The notes below the pieces were generated by a model. It was not told the DNA's origin and did not search any database. It worked only from the letters and a program-made list of their open reading frames with translations. Positions 36,301 to 39,421 of a stretch of DNA of 64,000 nt are shown piece by piece (the stretch's first letter is position 1; each line of letters starts with the position of its first letter). The translations under genes and the position numbers were made by a program. This DNA is from Paracoccaceae bacterium (GTDB lineage Bacteria; Pseudomonadota; Alphaproteobacteria; Rhodobacterales; Rhodobacteraceae). Location: positions 3,892,136-3,956,135 of the forward strand of contig JAWPMR010000001.1 of the NCBI GenBank assembly GCA_033344815.1. The letters are read 5' to 3'.

Positions 36301-36332
36301 CGCTGGATAGTGATCAGTTTTCGTTCTACTAA
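12324..36332 (+). CDS. giant (8002-residue) RTX toxin/adhesin hybrid exported by type I secretion
   Basis: One uninterrupted frame encodes about 0.84 MDa of acidic, Gly/Asp-rich protein. Order by residue: 1-350 mainly helical; 357-410 alanine-rich hydrophobic segment; 468-613 first RTX-like repeats; 773-940 FrpC-like self-processing module beginning at Asp773-Pro774; 1030-1170 two copies of a W-LASGA repeat; 1475-4490 about 23 RTX/HCBP-like modules; 4502-5200 cadherin-like repeats; 5210-5640 central RTX block; 5700-7800 cadherin-like and Ig-like repeats; 7811-8002 final RTX block and uncleaved secretion end (FSFY). There is no N-terminal signal peptide, as expected for type I substrates. Upstream lie an acyltransferase and an Imm11-like gene; downstream lie the ABC exporter and adaptor. 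It combines RTX-cytotoxin features with giant-adhesin features. Whether it kills, binds, or does both is unknown. Confidence 0.9.
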   Translation: MVEIYTQFEMEHKIAKSLFNKPGMTTVIGDALARAGMTPDMRGNLIALYRNAEFVEALQNGPQSMQDSVQEAGWGLAQHRGNGPGGNQRGKNDFLREEILLIERSGASAEAKDAAIWNLARWVDDYTRGNVTGADGRPLPVMGNAEFAEVLETAFNSDRIDPTAIDDPTNAQAQAVKAQADAYQAGFDTSSADPTTTQRAERVEALTNQLADDGLITQDQKNAALTALGDRTPVEVQNAIIMASSDATATLNNLTGGDDAVAQRMTAGTTTELKNVAAFNEELQKNAQIIAQERANQQNFLPTIADASPEAEANAIRSLNNVMAGVGGGFAGDAVEYLNISYDSLKKGLATGEWGDFFKASATFAASAVVSAAVIATSIMVAAAIPVVGPVAATVVAAGWAIYGIYDVITNGAELLGKIGKDIQEAIALAQQEFNDITDAIANKVLATFEVGKEAPITEPFSIAYVADDQNDEFADILIGTDGGEEMFALNGARLEGRGGNDVLHHRGYGQVLGGDGDDRILVFQPGPTIFADGGAGNDIVLSQDGAGGVFLGGEGRDWIFVKTPGAILFGDTIDGLGADGNNLGGSENSDNFWWWRGTTIFDPSPNDVLKFFGLPMVGGNNNIPFVSLGPLSSFGLGLATFRSPLYFDFLLPFMTYMVVDGKLYIANVFDQLFGLPAPTELGDGTSIVGAQAVVNFTAPRTIWGAQLLDPDFKGDLGMAFKVANPFLAILSIIPVPAIGGLLRTLPLIDELLTLAGALQRVAKVAQWADGVDPLIIDLDGDGIETISIADADVYFDMDGDLFAERTGWLSGDDGFLVRDANGNGLIDDISELFGGPGALGLEELASFDSNADGKIDVADLIWSELQVWRDIDGDGETDDGELFSLDELGILSFSLSSTDVNSETPQGALLLSFADVQFEDRVGRAFEAIFDLNDTDTQFDGEAGIAPWLEGSQLNARGFGRVTDLAVALSNDFELRETAQAAAAQMVNPDLKELRALSGETLGQWGFALEQTRELTPVLLETVGGTVTLVDRGVYVEDASGGFWTLASGAAVLDEAGAEILRPTLEDILAQGAATGQGWQLEQAFSPTSRGEALNFRSEAPYLYEVVEGRAVILDYGIDNGDGSWRLASGADVLDGAGAVIAAPTLADVLAQATAQGRNWRTEALGFNPYGAIEVEAIGVNFIDGIVVDYTVEVTDRDGSFYVWARNLDRALELQAKFGTPRDFNLRNFEVDFETLDEVGSTDDSTFRVELLTPGQFHFATSLNGIDFQPEILTATIDDVDGTIDYAVNDSGQTSLRDDIFDSGIDTMIELLDIVMTQYITVSRAFAARLALQGGLSDFARGIAYDVEDGLYKPTTDRELAPMFEAIFEGAPAGYDESYAYLQSWNEILAQVYPEYELSGDGNLYGTSVSVDQRFVFQMMLPAFENVGIDVDIRAAMDALSIDETRLRDHAPDATEVNGTSGIDFFYMSLGDQVYRGGRGADIYFVGKDFGTDYIFDQDRGGVDELRFTDVKSSDVTMVRDGQDLIITIDGRDDVLRITDQFLGELNPVQGDKRLESGVDTIVFADGVYWDRFRMSMEVADPRDTNDSYQGSGDADVLWGGKGNDVLRGGLGGDFYIFERGHGQDVVGDGGGFNVGPLKGGLDFIRFTGDDISSQDLLLRRDGASDDLQITLLDEQGNETTDTILVEGQFGGIRLNLGILGDFDPSLDIDYVSPNLIERFIFEDGTSIDFEEIAERVILNAKTDGDDAIYGLLNENTLDGGAGDDYLSALEGGDTYIFGRGYGDDIIEDDDFSLKIFGADPDRLKFVDDLRWTDFDYLRDGPSDTLTMRISGTEDQVTLLDNLESILFIGYTNLIEEIEFGDGTVWSYTKLHQHFIDTAKTAGNDLIYGFDLADFIDGGAGDDRLEGLGGSDTYVFARGYGTDTILDAGGSERLILEGINAADVTFTRTPLDLIITVDDTGDQIVLENQYVRAGQQAFAVESFEFADQTLRFTDFNPEDIDIIGTSAGETLNGSNFGEVIDGRAGDDTLVGRDGGDIYKFDVGYGADVIIDRQERAAWEDRRGVNVRTDDVVEFGADITRDNVVFTKDNLDLVISIEGRTDTLRVRNQFRDIEDGVERFKFFDGSELLISDVEELLQIEGGNRGDNVIEGVPDQPNTLDGRQGDDLLIGGTAADTYAFSAGYDFDTVQERNDQAGVIDRIIFGATVQADVIVVRRQGEDLLIDLGNGADVLTIKGGLGTTTVEEFQFADGTVWTVETLRDRLLEGSDTDDQLIGFDGRADTLDGGAGSDALIGGTGDDTYLFGFDGGRDSIEETGGVDRVVFGTGVTRGQVKFEDINGDLLITLLATGDNLVIFGGASFAPASAHVESFLFADGESLSLEEVRSIIRSEQTNTGMDLIDARGLDPAFEVTPGGAFDTVIMGSNTQLVFSEGDGLDRVILPASVGSAEIRFTDLTSIGVEVRATNASGGDLVLAFPDTGDQVLLAGARDAVQIPTIRFADGVSWDYSALIARSVADQIGEEADVVFGTAGADVIEASGGDDDIFAGAGNDVVIFRRGDGRDVITDESGTDRLEIFGYLAEEMLVSRPVADRDELVLSFAGSDDQIVLRYDSSLRGIDSVVFSDGTTFSRAALFSQTVGQGTDFDDVLTGTTGADTLVGGLGDDTLRGESGADIYIFRRGDGRDIIDESGSRFDQNVLRLPDHSAAEASVIAVESRTNDVVLRLGGGDELVLEWALSTFNARVQRIEFGSGEVWTQTQIRAALESSTADGGPLLLNGTSANNRLEGTSEDEIFAGGDGSDTFVYQRGGGRDVVRSEPDSNAVNTLILEGFTLAEARFTRSDADPRDVVISLGDAGDEVLIEDAFYNSSYTSSGGSRTFWRTVENFQFDDQTLNFAQFQARILGDQISDGDDVVRATDAIDVIEAGLGDDVIITDNQQSFFNEVVVFNRGDGRDEIRGKTTSDDDVDLQLRGYLPEDVIVTAHPYEPKGLVLTFVGTDDRIEIRAGDSNFSNPAIEQVIFEGGTTWSRSFLQSQVVSASSEVTAGDDYTVGSVGDDIFASTTGDDLIDPVRGDDTLIYAFGDGVKTVADGTSYDLSITFTDLLPEDIRIVESPFYTGFGTRDLEVQIVGDRGRIWIVDTNFQLQNFRFSDDTVWTYNDIQAAVTFYATPEGGEREIVLPGGGTGYFSTPADELFYGYTFEGYFEQTEITYASGGGHDRISLLDYDYGYDDDNVQIILSDIASTEVTVQKLATIFEDNVFSSAEGDLLLTFGTPGDSLRLIGASSTGPIEEGSRITSVVFSDLVTLTLQDLTVMAESYDPDDARVASDTLTFERGVDAGIYQLSLNGLDGFDGPGRPIEVGFTEGSGDDGLFADEPLFNGPFGPGQLIRDLTLIGVTADELSLENRGPETVLLIDARLPDGSDAGEIWLDRSEALESLRIALDDGTLISGGLIQAVIATGSDLPIDGITRSFTAEATLERGVDAGLFALTNNFEVSQTDPDTGEPLFIFENALTLNDVLAEEITSRTVNSDIYIDVAARAPDGSDAMTIWLGRLANDIMTTVTLEDGTVLNSAALLARPAPIIGSDADDVLRDDAIDSIAPVVIDAGLGDDVIKTNRFAEIVYARGDGADTIRALSDPIINLQGIDPADVTLLNHKTHLLIRIEESAPGAGDGGLLRLVDAVEVGGTPQSPSIADLRLLELRFDDGTIWNNAFVTDAIARPIATDGDDAVNNPGIGQIYELGLGDDTVRTSGQVDTYIYRNGDGHDLYVDTGNQADLLSLPDLAANDIEITRRGDDLIVKVIEDLARGISAGSITLRDAFTSTETASRMIETLRFSDGVDLSTADLVAGLISDTATAGNDVQIGSNLDDTLQAGTGADIMKGLLGSDTYIWSRGDGNDEIVEIDGSGDTDTLKLVGVAADTLSFEKAYRGLVLNIAQSGPDAGDSAQLLLTDMFVEGAGTGSGIERIELDDGTVLTAGDISNSLISELASPFADRLVGTDADERFDGLGGDDVLIGEDGSDTYVYRRGDGFDRISESFDRDSVDVLELYGITPDQVNFRQGYDDDLELIIADSAPGAGDGSRLTITQGLLTFSGYGLEKIVFEDGTEILNTSFASLLDRNPPTEGDDRLTGTTGEDVLEGRGGDDLLLGLGGNDTYIYTRGDGADTISDSGFDSADRLEITGYDETEISFSRRGIEGEDLIIRLSDLGDEITIVGGLSTSSRDVIEEIVLIDSGKTFTQAEIALGLLAQTATDEGDVIVGSNGNDIIQGGLGNDLLEGGRGNDTYIYLAGDGDDRISDESGSADVLDLQDLTPEDLAYALRAGPDSLDLVLRFVGERDRIIIDNALADFGTSIETIRFSNGVEWDRDEMRAQSIVSAETARDDAVYGFDGDDVFDGDTGNDRLIGREGNDLYVYARGDGQDTIADLGTATGDVDQVTFEDFVASETTVERLFKGSDTIVFRFASAPEDSLTIIDALAEDQRGIESYTFTDGVIWTKAILDTLLDNRAPVATDDGYFTTVTGEPALILAQDLLRNDFDADGDPVQIIAVNGGENGVAELDADGNILYTAQDGYFGPTQFTYTVSDGRNGQATASVDLRVRPVAEARDDEGFEVEEDGFLTIRTERLLSNDLDGDRLLVAQIFGAQGGTANLSSNGEILFTPDADYSGPARFTYVANTPEGGRAEAQVFINVTPVNDNPEARNDSGFATLEDEAFQIDTAILLSNDRDQDGDSIQLTSVSSNADLSLELTEDGVVIVTPRPYFFGATSFEYTIEDSQGATDTGTVSLFVTPVNNRPEPQDDRFTTDEGLPIREDNPIVINVDDLLANDIERDGDLLTVTGIGADFGGNARLLDNGTVLFTPSSNFNGEAYFDYIVDDGQGDTASARAFIEYQAVNDVPVARNEGYNPTRQTPYEGDEDIPLEIPISLLLGNDFDPEGLAVTFQSAGNAINGDIEITVDDTIIFTPDPDFWGVATFTYLIADPEGAVDDAQVTLFFNNVGDAPPVAVEDQILVREDVPTVIPIAALLGNDTDIDRDTIEFVSWRYASALDPRVFFEGPINGDIVYNDDGDLLFTPDLNSERSGGFYYRITDNAQGEAEGWVDIQMIPVDDEPTVVDDVEVATAQFGVPVIIRIADLMANDFDVDQDGEQPVAFVSVDSVSNGTVERYDADFLILRPTDGFSGEITLTYRITDPTGLEDTGMATTLVFDSYNGEINGTPLRDLLIGTEAGETIRALASNDDIQALGGDDLIDGGDGDDLIDAGAGNDTIIGGDGADEINGGEGFDIVDLGGSDVRQRADLESRVGQGGHAQGDVYQNIEALAGGSFADDLGGDGGDNLLIGRDGDDLLEGRDGMDRLRGDAGDDTLDGGAGADDLQGGEGSDTARYFFSAGAVQISLADGTAAGGEAAGDVLTSIENLTGTEFGDVLTGDSNDNTLDGGRGDDRLDAGDGDDRLIGGRGADQLIGGDGIDVASYSLSNDGVIIDMQTASAGGGDALGDTFSGIEIIEASFADDEIRGDGEDNIIRGGRGADIIDGRGGFDTADYSQADEAVEIDLALGQGLAGEALGDQISNIELLRGSTFNDVFLGSSGADSFDGEFGDDRLEGRGGSDTYFFGYDSDNDVVIEAGAGTDVDRVQILPGVAPKDVSLIREGDDLLLELERDDGFLIDTMRVTNHFVSAEDGIEEVAFDDGTVWNRATIELLQRQGRFNAADDVYRLGVEDVVAVIDPVADLIGNDAAEGLDQITLVSVQDGVNGTATINAEGMIEFLGDENFNGDAFFDYTVRDQFGRESTARVEVNLAPVNDAPTGVDDPVINGTEDTILRISFADLLANDFDIDGDPLTIVGLGPLLDDQGNPLGTGLFHDLTNGDGKLLGGFVEFEPIADHFGFAGFTYVLADPDGLTSTASVELYIEPVNDAPRSGRDERTVRLGETIEITLASLLSNDFDVENDAFSAQGVHSASNGSLIYDADTGLIRFTPDALGEATFQYDLIDARGAQSTITVELDVIPLNDPPNARDDTGFETLEDETIFFEVSDLLANDSDPNGDPLTISGLERFPLNGNVGFTDDGRIAFVPRSDYNGPAGFLYQISDGRGGFDTAFVSITVLPSNDAAILRDDITDGFEDIPIVVLAAEAFGNDIEPDGDVLFFESTSVLGRIDNEYLSDPVEVTATLESGAALPAWLEFDADALSFSGAVPAGIVDPIDVTITFAYSEEGTAFERSFSIDPTDPELVDGVAYDGALADSYQVRAPFADALEFTQAGDGVSVTATLDDGTDLPLWLTFDPVALSLSGTPPVGVTDAFDVTLTFAIGGPAPEDIKSFVDKIAVDPADTALVDGIVYDSDLALFDIETATVSAQLASGRPLPAWLDVDLDTMTLGFTDVAPESDADVARVQIVFTPEVPDQTAQGIYTTNDKRVTLEFLVDPAVGIDPAINALLQNDPFFAEQGLLALDLGASPEVTARKENLADLPDWLTFDAESISFAGTPPATFVGTVPVRLDVAGNGTDLPAMSVITGVAVDETYRIIDDGGIDASLASERITVTTAEDFNGALAITYTATDEKGAVSEEPAIIIVNVLPLPEVPDAEADALEAIENTPRSYLAAELLANDRDDDGDAFYLIGIEQPQNGQIDIEIPAQDVPVPAGLPILTGGLYSATLADGTALPDWVSIDPATGILTAIPPLGLPFDLEITVFVDDGSTQASETIEIQFVAQDVAFTYTPDAGFSGKDTFNYFISDGKEGEDSATVTIDVAATDDGPVAVSDTVQGLEDTVTIINPATLLANDVDVDGDPLTLTSVLNAINGTVELVGGEIVFTPTPNFDGQAFFDYVVTDGIDGDDTGRVTVNVVKTNQGPVAGLDVVNGLEDTPVTVAIADLLANDFDPEGEAFDFVSIQAVSGDVRSFILPGGEIQFVPDENVFGTYDFNYTVSDGRDSGTGVVQVTFAALNDAPIANPDGPFQGSEDTDLVLDFADLLANDRDVEGDSFTITGIEEADNGTAQIVGDAIVFTPREDYFGNAGVSYIVRDANGAESTGFVAITLLPQNDLPIAVSDAGFVVTEDSFIDIDAAVLLANDIDPDGDALTFLGLGGAVQQANGLWRVTPSQNAVDDFTLSYQIADPSGFVVTGTVSFSITPTPDAPEAGDDTLTGTEDVPIDLLVGDLLLNDRDIDGDAIVLDEIVATNGVTVTLDGDGRLLITPDANRSGEATFDYRVADSTGLTDIARVTINLAAVNDAPQIGVVDVIEGTEDTAFSATLPVDLFSDAEGDALFIDLRGPDDTPLPDWVNFDRNTLTLSGTPPADLDGSIFLELLVSDGQIATTQPVEIALAPVNDAPVAVEDQLEGGTDTTITIPVVTLLANDVDVDGDSLAIVSVANGPGFTAVLDGLGNIVITRDVTLQGPLELTYTVSDGVLEDSAIATIDLVAVSNTVPTIDVIEAQISAEDTEIDLALPDNVASDVDGDPLALTLTRAGGTEKPEWLSFDATTGRITGTPPSNFFGTIALALVADDGIASTSRDFDLVITPVNDIPVLSAPFSDRFSSEDTAINLQLQQGLITDVDGDPLTFDLRLDDGNALPDWLGFDATTLALTGLPPQNFAGDIDLRLFISDGTAEISDDFTLSITNINDAPVLDAPLNDVTEDDGGETLATGQAFVVTAETDNFSDIDDDALAFGALLGDGSALPEWLSFDGVAFSGRAPRDAAGVLEIELKATDGQFEVSDIFTLTFEDRNSGPVAGDDAFDAVIPDSVEIPVALLLQNDTDFDGDALSITEVTSSANASVTLQDGVITYDPGVDFEGSDQFTYTLSDGTDTATGTVTMNVTNPYDSVTEGTGGSDRYNGGDGNDYIDAGAGNDRVSGGAGADTILGGLGRDRLFGGAGADLLDGGDDRDTLVGDLGADTLIGGGGNDTLYGGEGEDSLRGGTGNDRLFGGEGSDTFFYENGDGRDAIWDYQVSQSGARGFIPGDQLALSVEGVESFADLLAIAEERNGGVFFDFGNGDSVFLRGTQLAALDSDQFSFY
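13389..13560 (+). other. hydrophobic alanine-rich segment in the giant RTX protein
   Basis: Residues about 356-412 contain ATFAASAVVSAAVIATSI, then a Pro-Gly turn (IPVVGP), then VAATVVAAGWAIYGIYDVI. The two hydrophobic helices with small-residue spacing resemble the membrane-inserting region that precedes the acylated lysines in pore-forming RTX toxins. Membrane insertion is inferred. Confidence 0.55.
14640..15150 (+). other. FrpC-like self-processing module (Asp-Pro cleavage site)
   Basis: Residues 773-940 run DPLIIDLDGDGIET, then FDMDGD, GWLSGDDGFLVRDANGNGLI, DDISELFG, FDSNADGKIDVADL and VWRDIDGDGETDDGEL. The meningococcal FrpC module has the same order, DPLxLDLDGDGIET through GWVxxDDGLLVRDxNGNGxI, and breaks its own Asp-Pro bond when calcium binds; the freed aspartate can then link to a lysine amine. 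Here the equivalent bond is Asp773-Pro774 (bases 14640-14645). Key residues are retained by eye, but activity is untested. Confidence 0.7.
15413..15840 (+). repeat. two tandem copies of a W-LASGA protein repeat
   Basis: Copy 1 reads GFWTLASGAAVLDEAGAEI then LEDILAQGAATGQGWQLE. Copy 2 reads GSWRLASGADVLDGAGAVI then LADVLAQATAQGRNWRTE. The copies are about 240 bases apart. I do not recognise the unit; it lies between the self-processing module and the RTX/HCBP array. Confidence 0.6.
16740..25820 (+). repeat. array of about 23 RTX/HCBP-like modules
   Basis: Modules of roughly 130 residues recur about every 400 bases. Each has a calcium-type turn and strand such as GGSDTYVFARGYGTDTI, a DLIITVDDTGDQIVL strand, and an FADGTVW-like closing motif, the pattern of haemolysin-type calcium-binding related domains. 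Clear copies begin near 16756, 17152, 17630, 18047, 18418, 18832, 19204, 19960, 20323, 20704, 21115, 21520, 23570, 23958, 24360, 24760, 25145 and 25530; others are degenerate. They should fold on meeting calcium outside the cell. Confidence 0.8.
25830..27930 (+). repeat. first run of cadherin-like (tandem-95 type) repeats
   Basis: About seven units of roughly 95 residues follow, each marked by an LxNDxDxDGD calcium-type motif (for example LLRNDFDADGDPVQI, LLSNDRDQDGDSIQL) and a later FTY/FDY strand before DGxG. Such repeats form extended calcium-stiffened rods in large bacterial adhesins. Confidence 0.8.
27951..29160 (+). repeat. central RTX nonapeptide block
   Basis: Residues about 5210-5640 hold runs of GGxGxDxLx nonapeptides, such as GGDDLIDGGDGDDLIDAGAG and GDDTLDGGAGADDLQGGEGS, with interspersed strand motifs (ISLADGTAAGGEAAGD). 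A classical RTX calcium-roll block in the middle of a protein, flanked on both sides by cadherin-like rods, is uncommon. Confidence 0.85.
29400..35740 (+). repeat. second run of cadherin-like repeats mixed with putative-Ig units
   Basis: About twelve LxNDxDxxGD units continue from residue 5690 to 7800. Between them are units ending in motifs such as LPDWLSFDATTGxITGTPP (for example near 30830, 31130, 31700, 32290, 34120, 34700 and 35000), which match the bacterial putative-Ig repeat. The mixture is typical of the stalks of giant surface adhesins. Confidence 0.75.
35757..36332 (+). repeat. C-terminal RTX block and type I secretion region
   Basis: About ten nonapeptides (GNDYIDAGAGNDRVSGGAGA onward) run to GGEGSDTFFYENGDGRDAIW. 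They are followed by GDQLALSVEGVESFADLL and an uncleaved tail GDSVFLRGTQLAALDSDQFS with a hydrophobic end. This is the usual layout of the signal recognised by type I ABC exporters. Confidence 0.85.
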
Positions 36333-36372
36333 GGTGAAGCTGGTCGGCTGACCGGGGTAAAGAGGACGAATA

Positions 36373-38118
36373 GTGCGGACCGTAAAAAGCCCATATCGCG
36401 TCGCGACCGCGCGTTTGAAACGCACGTTCCTGCTGGTGGGCGTGTTCAGCGCCATCGTGAATATCCTCATGCTCACAGGCCCAATGTTCATGTTGCAGGT
36501 CTATGACCGGGTTTTGTCGAGCGGATCGATTGCGACGCTTCAGGGCCTCTTCATTATCGTGGTGGTTTGCTATGGATTTCTTGGACTCTATGACTTCCTG
36601 CGGACGCGGTTGTTGTCGCGCGCGGCGTACCGCCTGGATCAGGATGTAGGAAAATACGCGTTTGACGCTTGGGTGCGGTCCGGGCTGAGCAATGACCTTG
36701 GCACGCAACGGCCCTTGGTTGATCTATCCGTCCTGCGCGGGTTTCTGGCCAGCCCGGCGATGCTCGGATTTTTTGATCTGCCGTGGATTCCATTGTACCT
36801 TGCCGTAGTATTTTTTGTTCATCCATGGCTTGGGTGGCTGGCTTTGGCAGGGGCTATTGTCGTTGTGGTTGCAGCTCTGTTGAACCAATGGGCGACGCAT
36901 CGGCATTTCGCGCGCGCCATGGGCATGGATGGGGCGGAGGCGGCTTTTGTCGAACAAAGCCACCGCACGGGGGAGGCCCTTGTTCCTTTGGGGATGTTGC
37001 AAAAGGTCCGCTCCCACTGGCAGAGCATGCATGCGCGCAGTCTCGCCACCGGACAGGTCGGTGGCGACCGTGCCGAGGGTTTTGCAGCGTTCTCCAAGTC
37101 GTTTCGTCTGCTCTTGCAGTCCTCACTTCTGGGTCTTGGTGGGTATCTGGCGTTGCAACAGGAAATATCCGCCGGGATGATCGTCGCGGCATCCATCATT
37201 GCCGGCCGCGCGTTGGCCCCCATCGACCAGGTCATCGGACAATGGCGCAATGTGGTGCGCAGCCGCGAAGCACACCGGCGATTGGGTGAGGCTCTTTCCG
37301 GGTCAGCTGCACCGGAAAAACGCACCTCCTTACCAGATCCAAAAGGACATCTGGATGTTTCCGGTGTGACAAAGTTCCCTCCGGGGTTAGGTCATAGGGG
37401 CGACGTACCCCCAATGCTGCAAAACCTGTCTTTCTCATTGGAACCCGGCGACGGGCTGGGTGTCATTGGACCAAGTGCCTCGGGGAAAACCACGCTGGCG
37501 CGAATCCTTGTTGGGGCATGGCAGCCCGACGCAGGCGAAGTGCGCCTTGACGGCGCGACGTTAAGTCAATGGGAGCCCGATCAATTGGGTCGCTTCATTG
37601 GATACTTGCCGCAATCCATGGAACTGCTGGCTGGTACGATCCGGGACAATATTTGCCGATTCAGCCCTGATGCCGAGGATGCTGCGATCGTACAAGCCGC
37701 CCAGATGGCAGGAGTCCACGAGATGATACTGCAATTGGCAGACGGCTATGAAACACGGTTGGACTATGGTGTGCCTCCGTTGTCGGGCGGTCAGATGCAA
37801 CGCGTAGGACTGGCGCGCGCGGTGTATGGCCTACCCAAACTTGTGATCCTTGATGAGCCAAATGCCAATCTGGATGCGACCGGCGACGAGGCTCTGGCTT
37901 CCGCTATTGCCGGTTTGCGTGAAGCGGGATCCGTGGTGATTGTCATGGCACACCGTCCCAGTGCGATCGCAGCAGTCAACAAATTGATGGTTCTTAACAG
38001 CGGAAAGGTCGCAGACTTTGGCGAAAAGGCAGAAGTCTTGCGGCGGGCAACCCGGCCCACCAGCGGTCAGAGTCAAACAGCGCAATCAAAGGAACAGAGC
38101 ATTGACCGGACAGGCTGA
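36373..38118 (+). CDS. type I secretion ABC transporter (permease-ATPase, PrtD-like)
   Basis: This half-transporter of 581 residues is the HlyB/PrtD-type inner-membrane motor for RTX export. An N-terminal membrane domain with about six helices (LLVGVFSAIVNILMLTGPMF and later segments) contains the family stretch MLQVYDRVLSSGS. The ATPase domain has Walker A GPSASGKTT (about residue 366), the signature LSGGQMQR (about 470), Walker B LVILDEPNANLD (about 490) and the switch AHRPS. There is no N-terminal C39-like peptidase domain, so it is the PrtD rather than the HlyB/CLD subtype. The start is GTG 36373 with AGAGGA 36362-36367 upstream. It lies 40 bases after the giant RTX gene and overlaps the adaptor gene, which marks that protein as its likely substrate. 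Confidence 0.9.
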   Translation: MRTVKSPYRVATARLKRTFLLVGVFSAIVNILMLTGPMFMLQVYDRVLSSGSIATLQGLFIIVVVCYGFLGLYDFLRTRLLSRAAYRLDQDVGKYAFDAWVRSGLSNDLGTQRPLVDLSVLRGFLASPAMLGFFDLPWIPLYLAVVFFVHPWLGWLALAGAIVVVVAALLNQWATHRHFARAMGMDGAEAAFVEQSHRTGEALVPLGMLQKVRSHWQSMHARSLATGQVGGDRAEGFAAFSKSFRLLLQSSLLGLGGYLALQQEISAGMIVAASIIAGRALAPIDQVIGQWRNVVRSREAHRRLGEALSGSAAPEKRTSLPDPKGHLDVSGVTKFPPGLGHRGDVPPMLQNLSFSLEPGDGLGVIGPSASGKTTLARILVGAWQPDAGEVRLDGATLSQWEPDQLGRFIGYLPQSMELLAGTIRDNICRFSPDAEDAAIVQAAQMAGVHEMILQLADGYETRLDYGVPPLSGGQMQRVGLARAVYGLPKLVILDEPNANLDATGDEALASAIAGLREAGSVVIVMAHRPSAIAAVNKLMVLNSGKVADFGEKAEVLRRATRPTSGQSQTAQSKEQSIDRTG

Positions 38119-39421
38119 TCCTTACGGCGATACACCCCTGCGCACAGCGCTGCGATGGCCTGCGGTTTTGGGGGTCATCGCCTCACTGATCATGGTCGGG
38201 GCAGGTGTTGGTTGGGCGCAATGGACCAAGATTAACGGAGCGGTCATTGCGTCGGGTTCGGTTGTCGTGCGTGGCAAGCCCAAGTCCGTGCAGCATCTCG
38301 ATGGGGGCATTGTAGAAGAAATCCTAGTGCAGGATGGGGACAGGGTCCGGCGCGGTGATCCCTTGGTACGGCTTGACGCTGTTTTGTTGAGCGCAAACCT
38401 TGATATTTACCGCACAAGGCTCGCAGAAGCCCTGGCCCGACATGCAAGACTGGACGCTGAACGTAGTGGCGCGGAGACAGTGGAATTCGGTGCTGCCTCC
38501 GACCTGCTACAGGGGCAGGCCCTGGACGCCAGCCAACGCGGGCAGGTCGAGATTTTTTCGTCACGCCGCGAAGTACAGAAAGGGCGGTATGAGCAGCTGG
38601 CTGAAAAAGTGCGGCAATATGGCAATCAGGCAAATGGAACCAGCGCATTGAAGGCCGCGAAAGAAGATCAATTGGATCTGATCGGACAGGAACTCAAAAC
38701 GATGCAGGACCTGGCCGACAAGGGTTTGACCCGCGAAAGTCAGGTTCTGGCGATCCAGCGCAGCCGCGCTGACCTTCTCGGCCAGGTTGCCGAGCACGAA
38801 AGCGAACTGGCGCGGATCGTGAATTCAATTCGGGACACGGAACTGGAGATGTTGCTCCTGGATATGCAGTTCAAAGAAGAAGCCGTAACTGAATTGCGCG
38901 AGGTGCGGACCCAGATCGAAGAGTTGACGCAGCAAATCATATCCACAGAAAAACAACTGGAGCGAGTCGATGTGCGCGCGCCTGTGGATGGGACCGTGCA
39001 TGAAATGCAGGTTGTGACCGTTGGCGGCGTGGTGGCCCCGGGCGCTGTCATCTTACAGGTCATCCCAACGGGCGACGGCTTGCAATTTGAGACACAAGTT
39101 AACCCGGCGGCTATTGATCAAGTCTATATTGGCCAGAATGCGACGCTGCGCCTGACCGCGTTCAACCAACGAACAACGCCTGAACTCAAGGGAACGGTCT
39201 CCGGTATTTCACCTAATACGGTGACTGATCCGACCACAGGCATGGTGTTTTACCGCGCATTGTTGAGTGTATCACCAGAAGAAATTGCGCGGCTGGATGG
39301 TTTGGAAATTGTACCCGGAATGCCTGTTGAGGCTTTCATGCAAACCGGCGAACGCAGTGTATTGAGTTACCTGACCCGCCCTCTTCAGGACCAGTTGGAC
39401 CGGGCCTTCCGAGAGGAATAG
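38102..39421 (+). CDS. HlyD-family type I secretion periplasmic adaptor
   Basis: This is a membrane-fusion protein of 439 residues. One N-terminal transmembrane helix (VLGVIASLIMVGAGVGWAQW) is followed by the barrel/lipoyl half GGIVEEILVQDGDRVRRGDP, a long coiled coil, the second lipoyl half VRAPVDGTVHEM, and a C-terminal beta domain (ALLSVSPEEI, PGMPVEAFM). It would bridge the ABC transporter to a TolC-type outer-membrane channel, and none is encoded in this window. The frame opens at 38018 inside the upstream gene, but TTG 38102, preceded by AAAGGA (38088-38093), gives a normal N-terminus. That start makes a 17-base overlap with the transporter gene and so likely translational coupling. Confidence 0.88.
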   Translation: MTGQADPYGDTPLRTALRWPAVLGVIASLIMVGAGVGWAQWTKINGAVIASGSVVVRGKPKSVQHLDGGIVEEILVQDGDRVRRGDPLVRLDAVLLSANLDIYRTRLAEALARHARLDAERSGAETVEFGAASDLLQGQALDASQRGQVEIFSSRREVQKGRYEQLAEKVRQYGNQANGTSALKAAKEDQLDLIGQELKTMQDLADKGLTRESQVLAIQRSRADLLGQVAEHESELARIVNSIRDTELEMLLLDMQFKEEAVTELREVRTQIEELTQQIISTEKQLERVDVRAPVDGTVHEMQVVTVGGVVAPGAVILQVIPTGDGLQFETQVNPAAIDQVYIGQNATLRLTAFNQRTTPELKGTVSGISPNTVTDPTTGMVFYRALLSVSPEEIARLDGLEIVPGMPVEAFMQTGERSVLSYLTRPLQDQLDRAFREE

